Source: an uncultured Oscillospiraceae bacterium
GTDB taxonomy: Bacteria; Bacillota; Clostridia; Oscillospirales; Acutalibacteraceae
Assembly (NCBI GenBank): GCA_900541905.1
Contig: UQLQ01000016.1
Span: 1 to 38,105 of the forward strand
Length of the DNA stretch: 38,105 nucleotides
Direction: 5' to 3'
Positions 24,397 to 32,398 of the stretch are shown piece after piece. Below the pieces are notes generated by a model. It was not told where the DNA came from, did no database searches, and saw only the letters and a program-made list of their open reading frames with translations. Position numbers and translations under genes: made by a program. How positions within the stretch are numbered: position 1 is the first letter of the stretch; every line of letters begins with the position of its first letter.

Positions 24397-25743
24397 ATGT
24401 CATACAAAGTGGGAATGGTCAGCCTTGGCTGCTCTAAAAATCAAGTAGACGGAGAAATGCTGCTGGCAACCGTTCAGCAAGCAGGATATACGCTTTGCAA
24501 TTCTGAAGAAGAAGCCGACGCAGTGATTGTAAATACTTGCGGTTTTATTGAAAGTGCGAAAAAAGAATCCATTGACGAAATTTTACAGCTTGCACGCAGA
24601 AAAGAAGCAGGCAAACTAAAGGCAATTGTAGTAACAGGCTGTTTGGCGGAGAGATACCAAACAGAAATCCGCAAAGAATTGCCTGAAGTAGATGCAGTGC
24701 TGGGAATTGGTGCAAATAAAGACATTGCACTGGCACTAAAAGAAGCTTTGGAAGGACATAAAAAAGAGTTATTTGCCTCCAAATATGATTTGTCCTTGTC
24801 AGGTGAGCGCGTACTTTCCACACCAAAATTTTATGCCTATTTAAAAATATCAGACGGTTGTGATAACTGCTGCACTTACTGTGCCATTCCGCTGATACGC
24901 GGCAGATTTAGAAGTCGTACTATGGAGGACATTGTAGCAGAAGCAGAACAACTGGTTGCAAACGGTGTAAAAGAGCTCATTGTTATTGCACAAGATACCA
25001 CACGATATGGGGAAGACATCTACGGAAAGTTGATGCTTCCTGAATTGCTGCGCCGTTTATGCAAAATTGAAGGCGCCCATTGGATTCGTTTACTGTATTG
25101 TTATCCCAATCGTATTACGGATGAATTGATAGACGTCATAGCAACGGAAGATAAAATTTTGAAGTACATCGACCTTCCTTTACAACATTCTGTTGGACGT
25201 GTATTAAGTGAAATGAACCGCGGTGAAGATACCGAAAGTCTGACAGCATTAATTCAAAAAATGCGTGACAGAATTCCCAATATGGTCATCCGCACTACCT
25301 TTATTGCAGGATTTCCGGGAGAGACGGAAGAAGAATTTAACCAAATGGCAGAGTTCTCCCGTAATATCCGTTTTGACCGTATGGGATGTTTTGCCTATTC
25401 GCAGGAAGAAGACACGCCTGCTGCGTTGATGCCGAATCAAATTGACGAAGATGTAAAACAGCATCGTGCCCAAATCATGATGGAAGAACAAATGGACATT
25501 ATGCAGCAATTGGGACAGCAGCGTATTGGTACGATTATGGAGATATTGGTGGAAGGCTACGATGAATATTCCGGGTGCTATTACGGCAGAAGCTATGCAG
25601 ATTCCCCAGATATTGACGGCAAAGTATTATTTACAGCGGTAAATATACTACCGACTCCGGGTGATTTTGTTCATGTACATATCACAGATTGTACCAATTG
25701 TGATCTTATGGGTGAATTGGTGGAAGGAGGGCATACCTCATGA
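24397..25743 (+). CDS. rimO: Ribosomal protein S12 methylthiotransferase RimO
   Basis: A 448-residue radical SAM methylthiotransferase. The N-terminal MTTase domain has the three auxiliary-cluster cysteines (12, 48, 82). The radical SAM motif is C155-x3-C159-x2-C162 in DGCDNCCTYCAIP, and a TRAM domain follows (about 380-440). RimO rather than MiaB is favoured by the GCSKNQVDGE start and YCAIPLIRGRFRSR. It adds a methylthio group to Asp88 of S12. AAGGAAAGG precedes the ATG, and it overlaps pgsA by four bases. Confidence 0.95.
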   Translation: MSYKVGMVSLGCSKNQVDGEMLLATVQQAGYTLCNSEEEADAVIVNTCGFIESAKKESIDEILQLARRKEAGKLKAIVVTGCLAERYQTEIRKELPEVDAVLGIGANKDIALALKEALEGHKKELFASKYDLSLSGERVLSTPKFYAYLKISDGCDNCCTYCAIPLIRGRFRSRTMEDIVAEAEQLVANGVKELIVIAQDTTRYGEDIYGKLMLPELLRRLCKIEGAHWIRLLYCYPNRITDELIDVIATEDKILKYIDLPLQHSVGRVLSEMNRGEDTESLTALIQKMRDRIPNMVIRTTFIAGFPGETEEEFNQMAEFSRNIRFDRMGCFAYSQEEDTPAALMPNQIDEDVKQHRAQIMMEEQMDIMQQLGQQRIGTIMEILVEGYDEYSGCYYGRSYADSPDIDGKVLFTAVNILPTPGDFVHVHITDCTNCDLMGELVEGGHTS

Positions 25744-26339
25744 ATTTGCCAAATAAACTGACGGTAGCCCGTATTATTATGGTGCCGTTTTTTGTAGTAT
25801 TTCTGGTAAACGTTACAATTCCTCACCACTTTTTAATCGCAGGACTGATTTTTGCTTTGGCTTCTTTTACTGATTTATTGGACGGAAAAATAGCAAGAAA
25901 AAGAAACTTGGTCACAAATTTTGGTAAGTTTTTAGATCCGCTTGCAGACAAAATATTGGTCATATCCGCATTGGTGTGTTTTGTGAATTTAGGTCTTGCA
26001 GAGCTTTGGTTTGTCCTAATTATCATCGCACGTGAATTTATGGTTACCTCTATTCGCTTGATTGCAGTTAATACGGGAGAGGTTATTGCCGCAAATATTT
26101 GGGGTAAAGCAAAAACGGTCAGCCAAATGGTTGCAATTGTAGGTATTTTAATCATGCAGTATCTACAGGAACTGATTAACTTGTCAGTTATGCCAAGTTT
26201 CACTGTTGGCCAATTTTCCAGCAGTACGGTATTCTGGTTTGCGGGAAACGTTTTAGTAGGTATTTCTACTTTATTTACCATTATTTCAGGTGCAATTTAT
26301 TTAAAACAAAACTGGAATTTGTTTAAAAATTCAAAATAA
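25740..26339 (+). CDS. pgsA: Phosphatidylglycerophosphate synthase
   Basis: A 199-residue CDP-alcohol phosphatidyltransferase with five or six membrane segments. The catalytic motif is complete: Asp45, Asp48-Gly49, Ala52-Arg53, Gly62, Asp66 and Asp70. It makes phosphatidylglycerol phosphate from CDP-diacylglycerol and glycerol 3-phosphate. The ATG overlaps the rimO stop by four bases, a pairing found in many Firmicutes. Confidence 0.93.
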   Translation: MNLPNKLTVARIIMVPFFVVFLVNVTIPHHFLIAGLIFALASFTDLLDGKIARKRNLVTNFGKFLDPLADKILVISALVCFVNLGLAELWFVLIIIAREFMVTSIRLIAVNTGEVIAANIWGKAKTVSQMVAIVGILIMQYLQELINLSVMPSFTVGQFSSSTVFWFAGNVLVGISTLFTIISGAIYLKQNWNLFKNSK

Positions 26340-26399
26340 AGTAGTGCATTTTTATTAGCTTTGTAATATAATAGAGAGTAATCAAATGTAATAAATAGG

Positions 26400-26662
26400 A
26401 GAAGTACTGTTTGCTTCCGTTGCAGAGAGAGAATGTCCATAGGCTGAAAGCATTCTTAATGTTGAACAAGCAGGAAATGCACCTGTTTGGCAAAATACAA
26501 GGTATTTTGCATGCAGATAAAGGGAAACCGCTCATCTTGTGGAAGTATCTTTGTACGGTTGGCACCGTTATTGGCCCTGAGAGTGATAAAACGGAGTGGA
26601 ACCGCGACTGTTATGCCGCCTCCGTCCCTGTAACAGGGGACGCAGGCGGTTTTTTATTTTTG
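26400..26662 (+). ncRNA. T-box leader, probably cysteine-specific
   Basis: A tRNA-sensing leader upstream of cysE-cysS. The T-box sequence GGAGTGGAACCGCG is at 26593-26606. The terminator stem CCGCCT...AGGCGG with a T run ends near 26661. Stem I features such as AGAGAGA and GGCTGAAAG occur near 26425-26450. A TGC at 26478-26480 is the best specifier candidate by eye; other TGC triplets near 26510 cannot be excluded. A TATAAT at 26367-26372 is the likely -10. Uncharged tRNA-Cys would be expected to cause read-through. Confidence 0.88.
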
Positions 26663-26704
26663 TATGTAATGCTTGCCCATTGATTACGGCAGAAGGAGGC
26701 AATT

Positions 26705-27412
26705 ATGTTTAAACAGTTAAAAGAAGATTTGGATTCTATTATGGAACGCGACCCTGCTGCCCGTTCCAGGTTAGAAGTGTATCTGCTGTATTCCGGTTTT
26801 AAAGCCGTGCGTTCTTACCGCAAGGCCAACTGGTTTTACAGACACAATATGAAGTTTATTGCCCGCTGGATTTCTCAGCGTTCACGCCATAAAACAGGAA
26901 TTGAAATCCATCCGGGTGCAAAAATAGGCAAAGGACTATTCATTGACCATGGTATGGGAGTGGTCATTGGAGAAACAGCTGAAATTGGAGATAACTGTAC
27001 CATTTATCAAAATGTAACGCTGGGCGGTACAGGAAAGGACCACGGAAAACGACACCCAACGCTTGGTAATGATGTTATGATAGGTTCAGGAGCAAAAGTG
27101 TTGGGACCGTTCCGTGTAGGTGACGGAGCACGTGTTGCCTCCGGTGCAGTGGTGTTGGACGAAGTGCCGGACAACGCTACAGCGGTTGGTGTGCCTGCCC
27201 GAATTGTAAGAATCAACGGAATTAAAACTTGCAATTTAGACCAAATTCACGTATCTGACCCGGTAGCACAGGAGTTGTGCCGCCTGAGTGTAGAGCATAC
27301 CAAATTAAAGCTGGAAGTAGAAGATTTAAAAAAACAGCTTGCTGCAGCAACAGAACAAAAATTATTGCCGGCTCCAACAGAGAAACAAACCGGTGATACA
27401 AAAGAAGAATGA
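26705..27412 (+). CDS. cysE: Serine O-acetyltransferase
   Basis: A 235-residue CysE/EpsC-type enzyme. A short N-terminal helical part is followed by left-handed beta-helix hexapeptide repeats from about residue 65, with IDHGMGVVIGETAEIGD and YQNVTLGGTGKDHGKRHP carrying the active-site histidines. The C-terminal helix (about 180-235) is charged and Gln/Glu-rich, slightly longer than the compact Bacillus form. It makes O-acetylserine from serine and acetyl-CoA, the first step of cysteine synthesis. AGAAGGAGG precedes the ATG. It shares a cysteine T-box with cysS. Confidence 0.93.
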   Translation: MFKQLKEDLDSIMERDPAARSRLEVYLLYSGFKAVRSYRKANWFYRHNMKFIARWISQRSRHKTGIEIHPGAKIGKGLFIDHGMGVVIGETAEIGDNCTIYQNVTLGGTGKDHGKRHPTLGNDVMIGSGAKVLGPFRVGDGARVASGAVVLDEVPDNATAVGVPARIVRINGIKTCNLDQIHVSDPVAQELCRLSVEHTKLKLEVEDLKKQLAAATEQKLLPAPTEKQTGDTKEE

Positions 27413-27456
27413 GCATAAGATGAAATAGGAAGACAGAAGATGAGAGGAAGAGTTGG

Positions 27457-28863
27457 ATGAGAATATATAATACCTTAACCAGAGAGAAAGAAGAGTTGAT
27501 TCCTCAAGAGGAAGGCCATTTCAAAATATATGCCTGCGGACCAACGGTTTACAATTATATTCACATTGGAAATGCACGGCCGATTTGTGTATTTGAGGTA
27601 CTGCGCCGCTACCTGGAATACCGCGGAAATAAGGTAACGTTTGTACAGAACTTTACGGATATTGATGATAAAATCATCAAAAAGGCTAATGAAGAGGGTA
27701 CGGATTATCTTACCGTTTCCAAAAAATACATTGAGGAATATTGGAAAGACGCTGATGGACTCAATGTAGGTCATGCAACTGTGCATCCGCTTGCAACTGA
27801 AAATATGGATGAAATTATTCATATCATTGCTGATTTATTGGAAAAAGGATATGCTTACGTTGCTGAAAACGGGGACGTATACTTTAGAACCAAAAAGTGT
27901 AAGGAATACGGTAAATTGTCCCATCAGCCGCTGGACGATTTGCAATCCGGTGCCCGCATCAGCGTAGGCGAAATGAAAGAAGATGCCATGGATTTTGCGG
28001 TTTGGAAGGCAGCCAAAGAGGGAGAACCATACTGGGAAGCTCCTTGGAGTAAGGGGCGTCCCGGCTGGCACATTGAATGTTCTGCAATGGCACGCCGTTA
28101 TTTAGGAGAAACCATTGATATTCACTGCGGCGGTCAAGATTTAATTTTCCCACACCATGAAAACGAAATCGCACAAAGTGAATGTTGTAACGGGAAAATT
28201 TTTGCGCGTTATTGGATGCACAATGGTTATATCAATGTAGATAATCATAAGATGAGCAAATCATTGAATAATTTCTTTACGGTGCGTGATGTAGCAGAGA
28301 AGTATGGATATGAGCCGATCCGTTATTTAATGGTGGCCTCTCATTATCGCAGTCCAATCAATTACAGTACAGAAATCATTGAGCAATGTAAAGCTGCTTT
28401 GGATCGTTTATATCATTGCCGTGAAAATTTAACTTTCTTACTAGAAAATGCGGAAATAGGAAAGAAAGAAGGCGAATCAGCACTAAAAGAGAAATTTAAT
28501 CGTCATGAAGCGCATTTCATTGAGGCAATGGACGATGACCTTAATACTGCAGATGCGATTTCAGCATTATTTGACTTGGCCAAAGATATAAATACTCATT
28601 TAAATGCTTCTTCAAAACCATCGAAAGAAATATGTCAATATGCGCTGGATATGTTTAACCGTTTGGCAGATGTGTTAGGTCTGCTTTATAGTAGAAAAGA
28701 GCAGTCTTTGGATGAGGAAATAGAAGCTTTCATTGCACAGCGTACCAAAGCCCGTGCGGAAAAAGATTGGGAAACTGCTGACAGAATTCGAGATGAATTA
28801 AAAGCCAGACATGTTGTTTTGGAAGATACACCTCAAGGCATTAAATGGAGAATTGAAGAATAA
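27457..28863 (+). CDS. cysS: Cysteinyl-tRNA synthetase
   Basis: A 468-residue class I synthetase. The HIGH motif is HIGN at 36-39 after zinc ligand Cys27 in YACGPTVYNYIH. Other zinc ligands lie in WHIECSAM and PHHENE. KMSKS is at 265-269. A helical anticodon-binding part completes the protein. It charges tRNA-Cys. It lies 44 bases after cysE and is under the same T-box, which couples cysteine supply with charging. A strong terminator follows. Confidence 0.96.
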   Translation: MRIYNTLTREKEELIPQEEGHFKIYACGPTVYNYIHIGNARPICVFEVLRRYLEYRGNKVTFVQNFTDIDDKIIKKANEEGTDYLTVSKKYIEEYWKDADGLNVGHATVHPLATENMDEIIHIIADLLEKGYAYVAENGDVYFRTKKCKEYGKLSHQPLDDLQSGARISVGEMKEDAMDFAVWKAAKEGEPYWEAPWSKGRPGWHIECSAMARRYLGETIDIHCGGQDLIFPHHENEIAQSECCNGKIFARYWMHNGYINVDNHKMSKSLNNFFTVRDVAEKYGYEPIRYLMVASHYRSPINYSTEIIEQCKAALDRLYHCRENLTFLLENAEIGKKEGESALKEKFNRHEAHFIEAMDDDLNTADAISALFDLAKDINTHLNASSKPSKEICQYALDMFNRLADVLGLLYSRKEQSLDEEIEAFIAQRTKARAEKDWETADRIRDELKARHVVLEDTPQGIKWRIEE

Positions 28864-28873
28864 GTTGACAGAT

Positions 28874-28905
28874 AAAAAACGGCTTTTTTAAAAAAGCCGT
28901 TTTTT
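28874..28905 (+). terminator. Rho-independent terminator after cysS
   Basis: Near-palindromic hairpin with arms AAAAACGGCTTTTTT and AAAAAAGCCGTTTTT, ten bases past the cysS stop, with a T run in the 3' arm. Confidence 0.85.
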
Positions 28906-29088
28906 CATTTGCAATAGAGGAAACTACCTGTTTTACAGTATGACGTAAACTTTATGGCATGTTTGCTGACTTTTTTAGAACTATTTTTGTATTCTGAAGA
29001 GGGAAACGTTACTTAATTTTGATATAAAATTGAAGGCGTATTTATGCTATAATTATCCCAAAATAGATTCATATGAGGAGAAATAAAT

Positions 29089-29535
29089 ATGCAAATATTT
29101 GAAGTAACTGAAAGGCCTGTATTGCTGATACAACAGTTATTGCAAGTGTGGGAGAGCGCTGTGAAGAAAACGCATCTGTTTTTGTCAGACAGCGAAATAG
29201 AAGATTTCAAAAAATATGTCCCCCAAGCCCTAGAATGCATCTCCCATTTAATTATTGCAGAGAATGAGCATAGAATTCCTATTGCCTTTATGGGGGTGAA
29301 ACAACAAAAACTTGAAATGTTATTTGTTTCACCGGAAGAAATAGGAAAAGGATTGGGAAAGCGATTGTTGCAATACGGAATAAAGCATTATTCAATTAAT
29401 GAGCTGACTGTAAACGAGCAAAATATATCTGCAAAAGGATTTTATGAGCATATGGGCTTTTGTACATATAAAAGAACTGACTATGATGAGCAAGGAAATC
29501 CGTATCCACTGTTATATATGAAACGAAACGGATAA
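29089..29535 (+). CDS. YjaB-like GNAT acetyltransferase
   Basis: A 148-residue GNAT protein. The acetyl-CoA loop reads GKGLGKRLL (about 84-92), and the C-terminal half shows ELTVNEQN and FYEHMGF, then GNPYPLLYM, which resemble E. coli YjaB. Such proteins acetylate small amines or protein N termini; the substrate here is unknown. An extended -10, TGCTATAAT at 29045-29053, lies upstream, and GAGGAG precedes the ATG. It is a single-gene unit. Confidence 0.82.
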   Translation: MQIFEVTERPVLLIQQLLQVWESAVKKTHLFLSDSEIEDFKKYVPQALECISHLIIAENEHRIPIAFMGVKQQKLEMLFVSPEEIGKGLGKRLLQYGIKHYSINELTVNEQNISAKGFYEHMGFCTYKRTDYDEQGNPYPLLYMKRNG

Positions 29536-29655
29536 GTCAGAGAAATATAAAAAAATCTATTTTTGTTTTGTCAGTGTGCTTTATCTTATAGCTATATACT
29601 CGGGAATAAGGTTAAGAATCTTTTGTGCAGCCAATATTGATACCTAATTGGTGAC

Positions 29656-29686
29656 TTTCTGTGACTATTTTTATTCCTCACAGAAA
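29656..29686. promoter_or_regulatory. Inverted repeat upstream of the NRAMP gene
   Basis: TTTCTGTGA (29656-29664) faces TCACAGAAA (29678-29686) across 13 bases: a perfect 9-bp dyad 50 bases before the transporter start. It may be an operator or an RNA hairpin. It does not match the MntR box I know. Confidence 0.4.
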
Positions 29687-29735
29687 TTATCCCGTTTGCG
29701 TATGATATCCTAGAACTATTTTTAGGAGTGGTGTC

Positions 29736-30998
29736 ATGGGCAAACATAAATTGCAGGGAGAAAAGCGCTCTGTCAAACGTTCGTTGTTCATGGTACTGGG
29801 ATTATTGGGACCGGGACTGGTTGCTGCTTTGGCTGACAATGATGCTGGAGGGGTAATTTCCTATGCAGTAACAGGCGCCAAATTTGGTGTTGGATTGTTT
29901 ATTCCGCTTACATTGCTTATGGTGTTAATTACTTATACGGTACAAGAAATGGCAATGAGATTAGGGATAGTGGCTGAGGATAGTTACAATACTTTGGTAA
30001 AACAAAAATATGGAAAGTTTTGGATGATATACCAATTGCTTTCCTTGGTCGTAGAGAATTTTATCACTTTGATGACAGAATTTATTGGCATGTCTGCAGG
30101 TTTAGTCATTCTTGGGCTGCCTATGTGGGCAGCAGTGCTGATAGGATTAGTATTGGTATTGGCAATTGCGTTATTTCGCGGATATGCAACCAAAGAAAAA
30201 ATAGCAGTAGGTGTTGGCTGTTTAAACATTGTGTTCATTGTTATTGCCTGTATGACAAAACCTGATTGGAATGCAATTGCAAATTCATTTATAACATGGA
30301 CAGTTCCCAGTGGAGAACAAGGTAATATAATATGGTACATGATTGCACTGGTTGGTAATGCAATTGCTCCCTGGATGATTTTTTATCAAAACAGTGCGTA
30401 TATCAATAAGGGTTCTAAAAAGGAAGACTTAAGAAAAGGAAAAATGGATACTGTAATCGGTTGTGTCTTGCAAGTTGTCATTGCAGTATTTATTATATTA
30501 ATAGGAGCCGCTTTATTTGGGTGTATTCCTGATATTGAAAATGCAGGTCCTTCCGAACTGATAGGAGCGTTGCAGGAAAAATTCGGCTTTGTACCTGCAA
30601 TGCTGTTTGGAATTGGACTATTTGATGCAGGTCTGCTGGCGGCAATTACAGTTTCGCTATCTTCATCGTGGTCGGTGGCGGAAGCGTTTGGATGGAGTAA
30701 AAGTTTAGATGATAGCATTACCAAAGCACCTAAATTCTACGGTGTATATTTTGGATGTGTCATTGCAGCAGCAGTTGTAGTTATGATACCGGGTTTACCA
30801 CTGAATCACTTAGCTATCTTGGTGCAGGTTATAAGTGGTATCCTTATGACACCGATATTGGTATTTTTAACGTTACTGACTTCCCGCAAAGACGTCATGG
30901 GAGAGTATCAAAATACAATGTTTCAAAAGATAAAAGCTTGGATTGTCGTTGCAGTTTTGGGAGGAGTTTCGATTCTCTCATTTGTAACTTTGTTTTAA
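29736..30998 (+). CDS. NRAMP-family metal transporter, NRMT-like
   Basis: A 420-residue transporter with about eleven hydrophobic segments and the SLC11/NRAMP fold. The metal site differs from Mn/Fe carriers: the TM1 DPGN motif reads D36-A-G-G39 (Asn to Gly), and the TM6 MPH motif reads A211-P-W213 (Met to Ala, His to Trp). From memory of the SLC11 literature, loss of the Asn and Met ligands marks the NRMT clade, which transports Mg2+ in hydrated form. I therefore expect Mg2+ or broad divalent uptake rather than MntH-type Mn2+ uptake. It is preceded by AGGAGTGG and a 9-bp inverted repeat. Confidence 0.8.
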   Translation: MGKHKLQGEKRSVKRSLFMVLGLLGPGLVAALADNDAGGVISYAVTGAKFGVGLFIPLTLLMVLITYTVQEMAMRLGIVAEDSYNTLVKQKYGKFWMIYQLLSLVVENFITLMTEFIGMSAGLVILGLPMWAAVLIGLVLVLAIALFRGYATKEKIAVGVGCLNIVFIVIACMTKPDWNAIANSFITWTVPSGEQGNIIWYMIALVGNAIAPWMIFYQNSAYINKGSKKEDLRKGKMDTVIGCVLQVVIAVFIILIGAALFGCIPDIENAGPSELIGALQEKFGFVPAMLFGIGLFDAGLLAAITVSLSSSWSVAEAFGWSKSLDDSITKAPKFYGVYFGCVIAAAVVVMIPGLPLNHLAILVQVISGILMTPILVFLTLLTSRKDVMGEYQNTMFQKIKAWIVVAVLGGVSILSFVTLF

Positions 30999-31008
30999 AA
31001 GGAGTACT

Positions 31009-31519
31009 ATGAAGTTTATTTTGAGAAAGTGCAAGATGTCAAATGCACCCAGTTTGGCTCTATATGCCAATAATAGAAATATGGCGCAAAATTTGAGAGA
31101 TGTATTTCCTTGACATGTAATTTCTATATCCGTATACACTAAAAGATGCACAGGAGTACATTACAGCAGCACTATAAAGCGATTACTCAAAACCATATTG
31201 CGCGCCATAGAAGTAAATGCAGAAGTGATAGGAAGTATTGGAGTATTTGGAAAAGATGATATTTACAGAAAAACTGCAGAAATTGGATATTAGTTGGGGG
31301 AACCGTTTTGGGAAAATGGTATTATGAGCAGGGCTATGGAGGAAATAGGCTATACTGCATTTGAGCAATTCGATATTGTACGTTTGTATGCTGAGTCCTT
31401 TGCTATCAACAATGGGTCGCGTAGAGTGTTGGAGAAAGAAGGGTTCAACGGGAAGAAGTTTTATCGAAAAATATTTTAAATTAAGAGAAGTATTGGATTC
31501 CTGCATTTATGAAAAATGA
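31009..31519 (+). pseudogene. Decayed RimJ/RimL-type GNAT acetyltransferase
   Basis: The remains of a roughly 170-codon acetyltransferase. ATG 31009 has an AAGGAG site and reads MKFILRKCKMSNAPSLALYA before TGA at 31111. A frame change then gives DAQEYITAAL, another stop, and SDYSKPYCA. The first frame resumes with AIEVNAEVIGSIGVF and stops at TAG 31291, where a Trp of the GYWLGEPFW motif is expected. It continues with EPFWENGIMSRAMEEI to TAA at 31477. A last frameshift leads to EVLDSCIYEK and TGA at 31517. Several independent lesions show true decay, not one sequencing error. Confidence 0.85.
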
Positions 31520-31540
31520 AAAGAAAAAGAGGAATGAGCA

Positions 31541-32023
31541 GTGGCAAAGGAGCAAAAAACAAATGCAATGCGTATACTGGATAAAGCGCATATTACATAT
31601 ACAGAATATACTTATGACAGTAAGGACGGAGCAATTGACGGCATGTCTGTTGCTCGTAAATTACATCAAAATGTCAATCAAGTTTTTAAAACATTGGTGA
31701 CACAAGGTCATAGCAAGCAATATTATGTATTTGTGATTCCGGTAGTAAAAGAATTAAATTTGAAGGCGGCAGCAAGAGCAGTAGATGAAAAATCTGTGGA
31801 GATGATTTCTGTTTCACAAATACAAAAAGTAACAGGATATATTCGCGGCGGCTGTTCTCCGATTGGTATGAAAAAACAGTATCAAACTATAATAGATGAG
31901 AGTTGTACCAACTGGGGTACTATTATCATAAGTGGAGGAAAGATTGGCACACAAATCGAATTATCTCCTAAGAAATTACTGGATTTTATACATGGAAAAA
32001 CAGCTAAGATTACTACGGAATAA
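31541..32023 (+). CDS. ybaK: Cys-tRNA(Pro) deacylase YbaK/EbsC
   Basis: A 160-residue YbaK-type editing protein. Family features include an N-terminal TNAMRILDKAHITYTEYTY segment, KTLVTQGHSKQYYVFVIP, KAAARAVDEKSV and GYIRGGCSPIGMKK. It hydrolyses Cys wrongly attached to tRNA-Pro, or similar misacylated tRNAs. Translation starts at GTG 31541 after AGAGGAA. It begins 21 bases after the pseudogene end and a hairpin ends it at 32148-32185. Confidence 0.92.
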   Translation: MAKEQKTNAMRILDKAHITYTEYTYDSKDGAIDGMSVARKLHQNVNQVFKTLVTQGHSKQYYVFVIPVVKELNLKAAARAVDEKSVEMISVSQIQKVTGYIRGGCSPIGMKKQYQTIIDESCTNWGTIIISGGKIGTQIELSPKKLLDFIHGKTAKITTE

Positions 32024-32398
32024 ACCAATTTTGCCGCATTCGCAATATTTGATAAAGATAGCTTCTAAAAATAAATGTTATTTTCTTAATTTTATCAATC
32101 AGTATAGCTAGATTTATAAAAACTATCTTTGAAAATAATTAAGATAGAAAGCCAAGGGAAAATCATATGATTTTCCCTTGGCTTTTATAGTAAATGTATT
32201 TTTTATAAAGGTGTACTTTTACAAAGAATTTATATTATTCCATAATGTTAATTATATAATATAATTTTATCTTTTTCAATCTTCATAAATCGATAATTTA
32301 AAGGATATGTCTATATTTGATTTTCTTTAAAAAAGTACGCTTTTATGAAATAATCCGTAAGTATCCCGCATTAAAAAATGATAATAGGGGGAGTAGTC
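32024..32398. other. Intergenic region with one terminator
   Basis: About 375 AT-rich bases. The only clear element is the palindromic hairpin at 32148-32185. A weak TTGATT near 32316 could be a -35 for the surface protein gene; no good -10 is paired with it. No gene was seen. Confidence 0.5.
32148..32188. terminator. Palindromic terminator
   Basis: A perfect 19-bp inverted repeat with no spacer (32148-32166 with 32167-32185), about 125 bases after ybaK, with T residues at the 3' end and A residues at the 5' end. It could work in both directions. Confidence 0.7.

Noticed and set aside
26411..26683. 90-codon frame inside the cysE leader
   Set aside because: It spans the T-box RNA, including the antiterminator and terminator, so coding is very unlikely.
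32378..32398. Upstream ATG for the surface protein
   Set aside because: It precedes the GGGGGAG ribosome binding site and would disrupt the signal peptide start.
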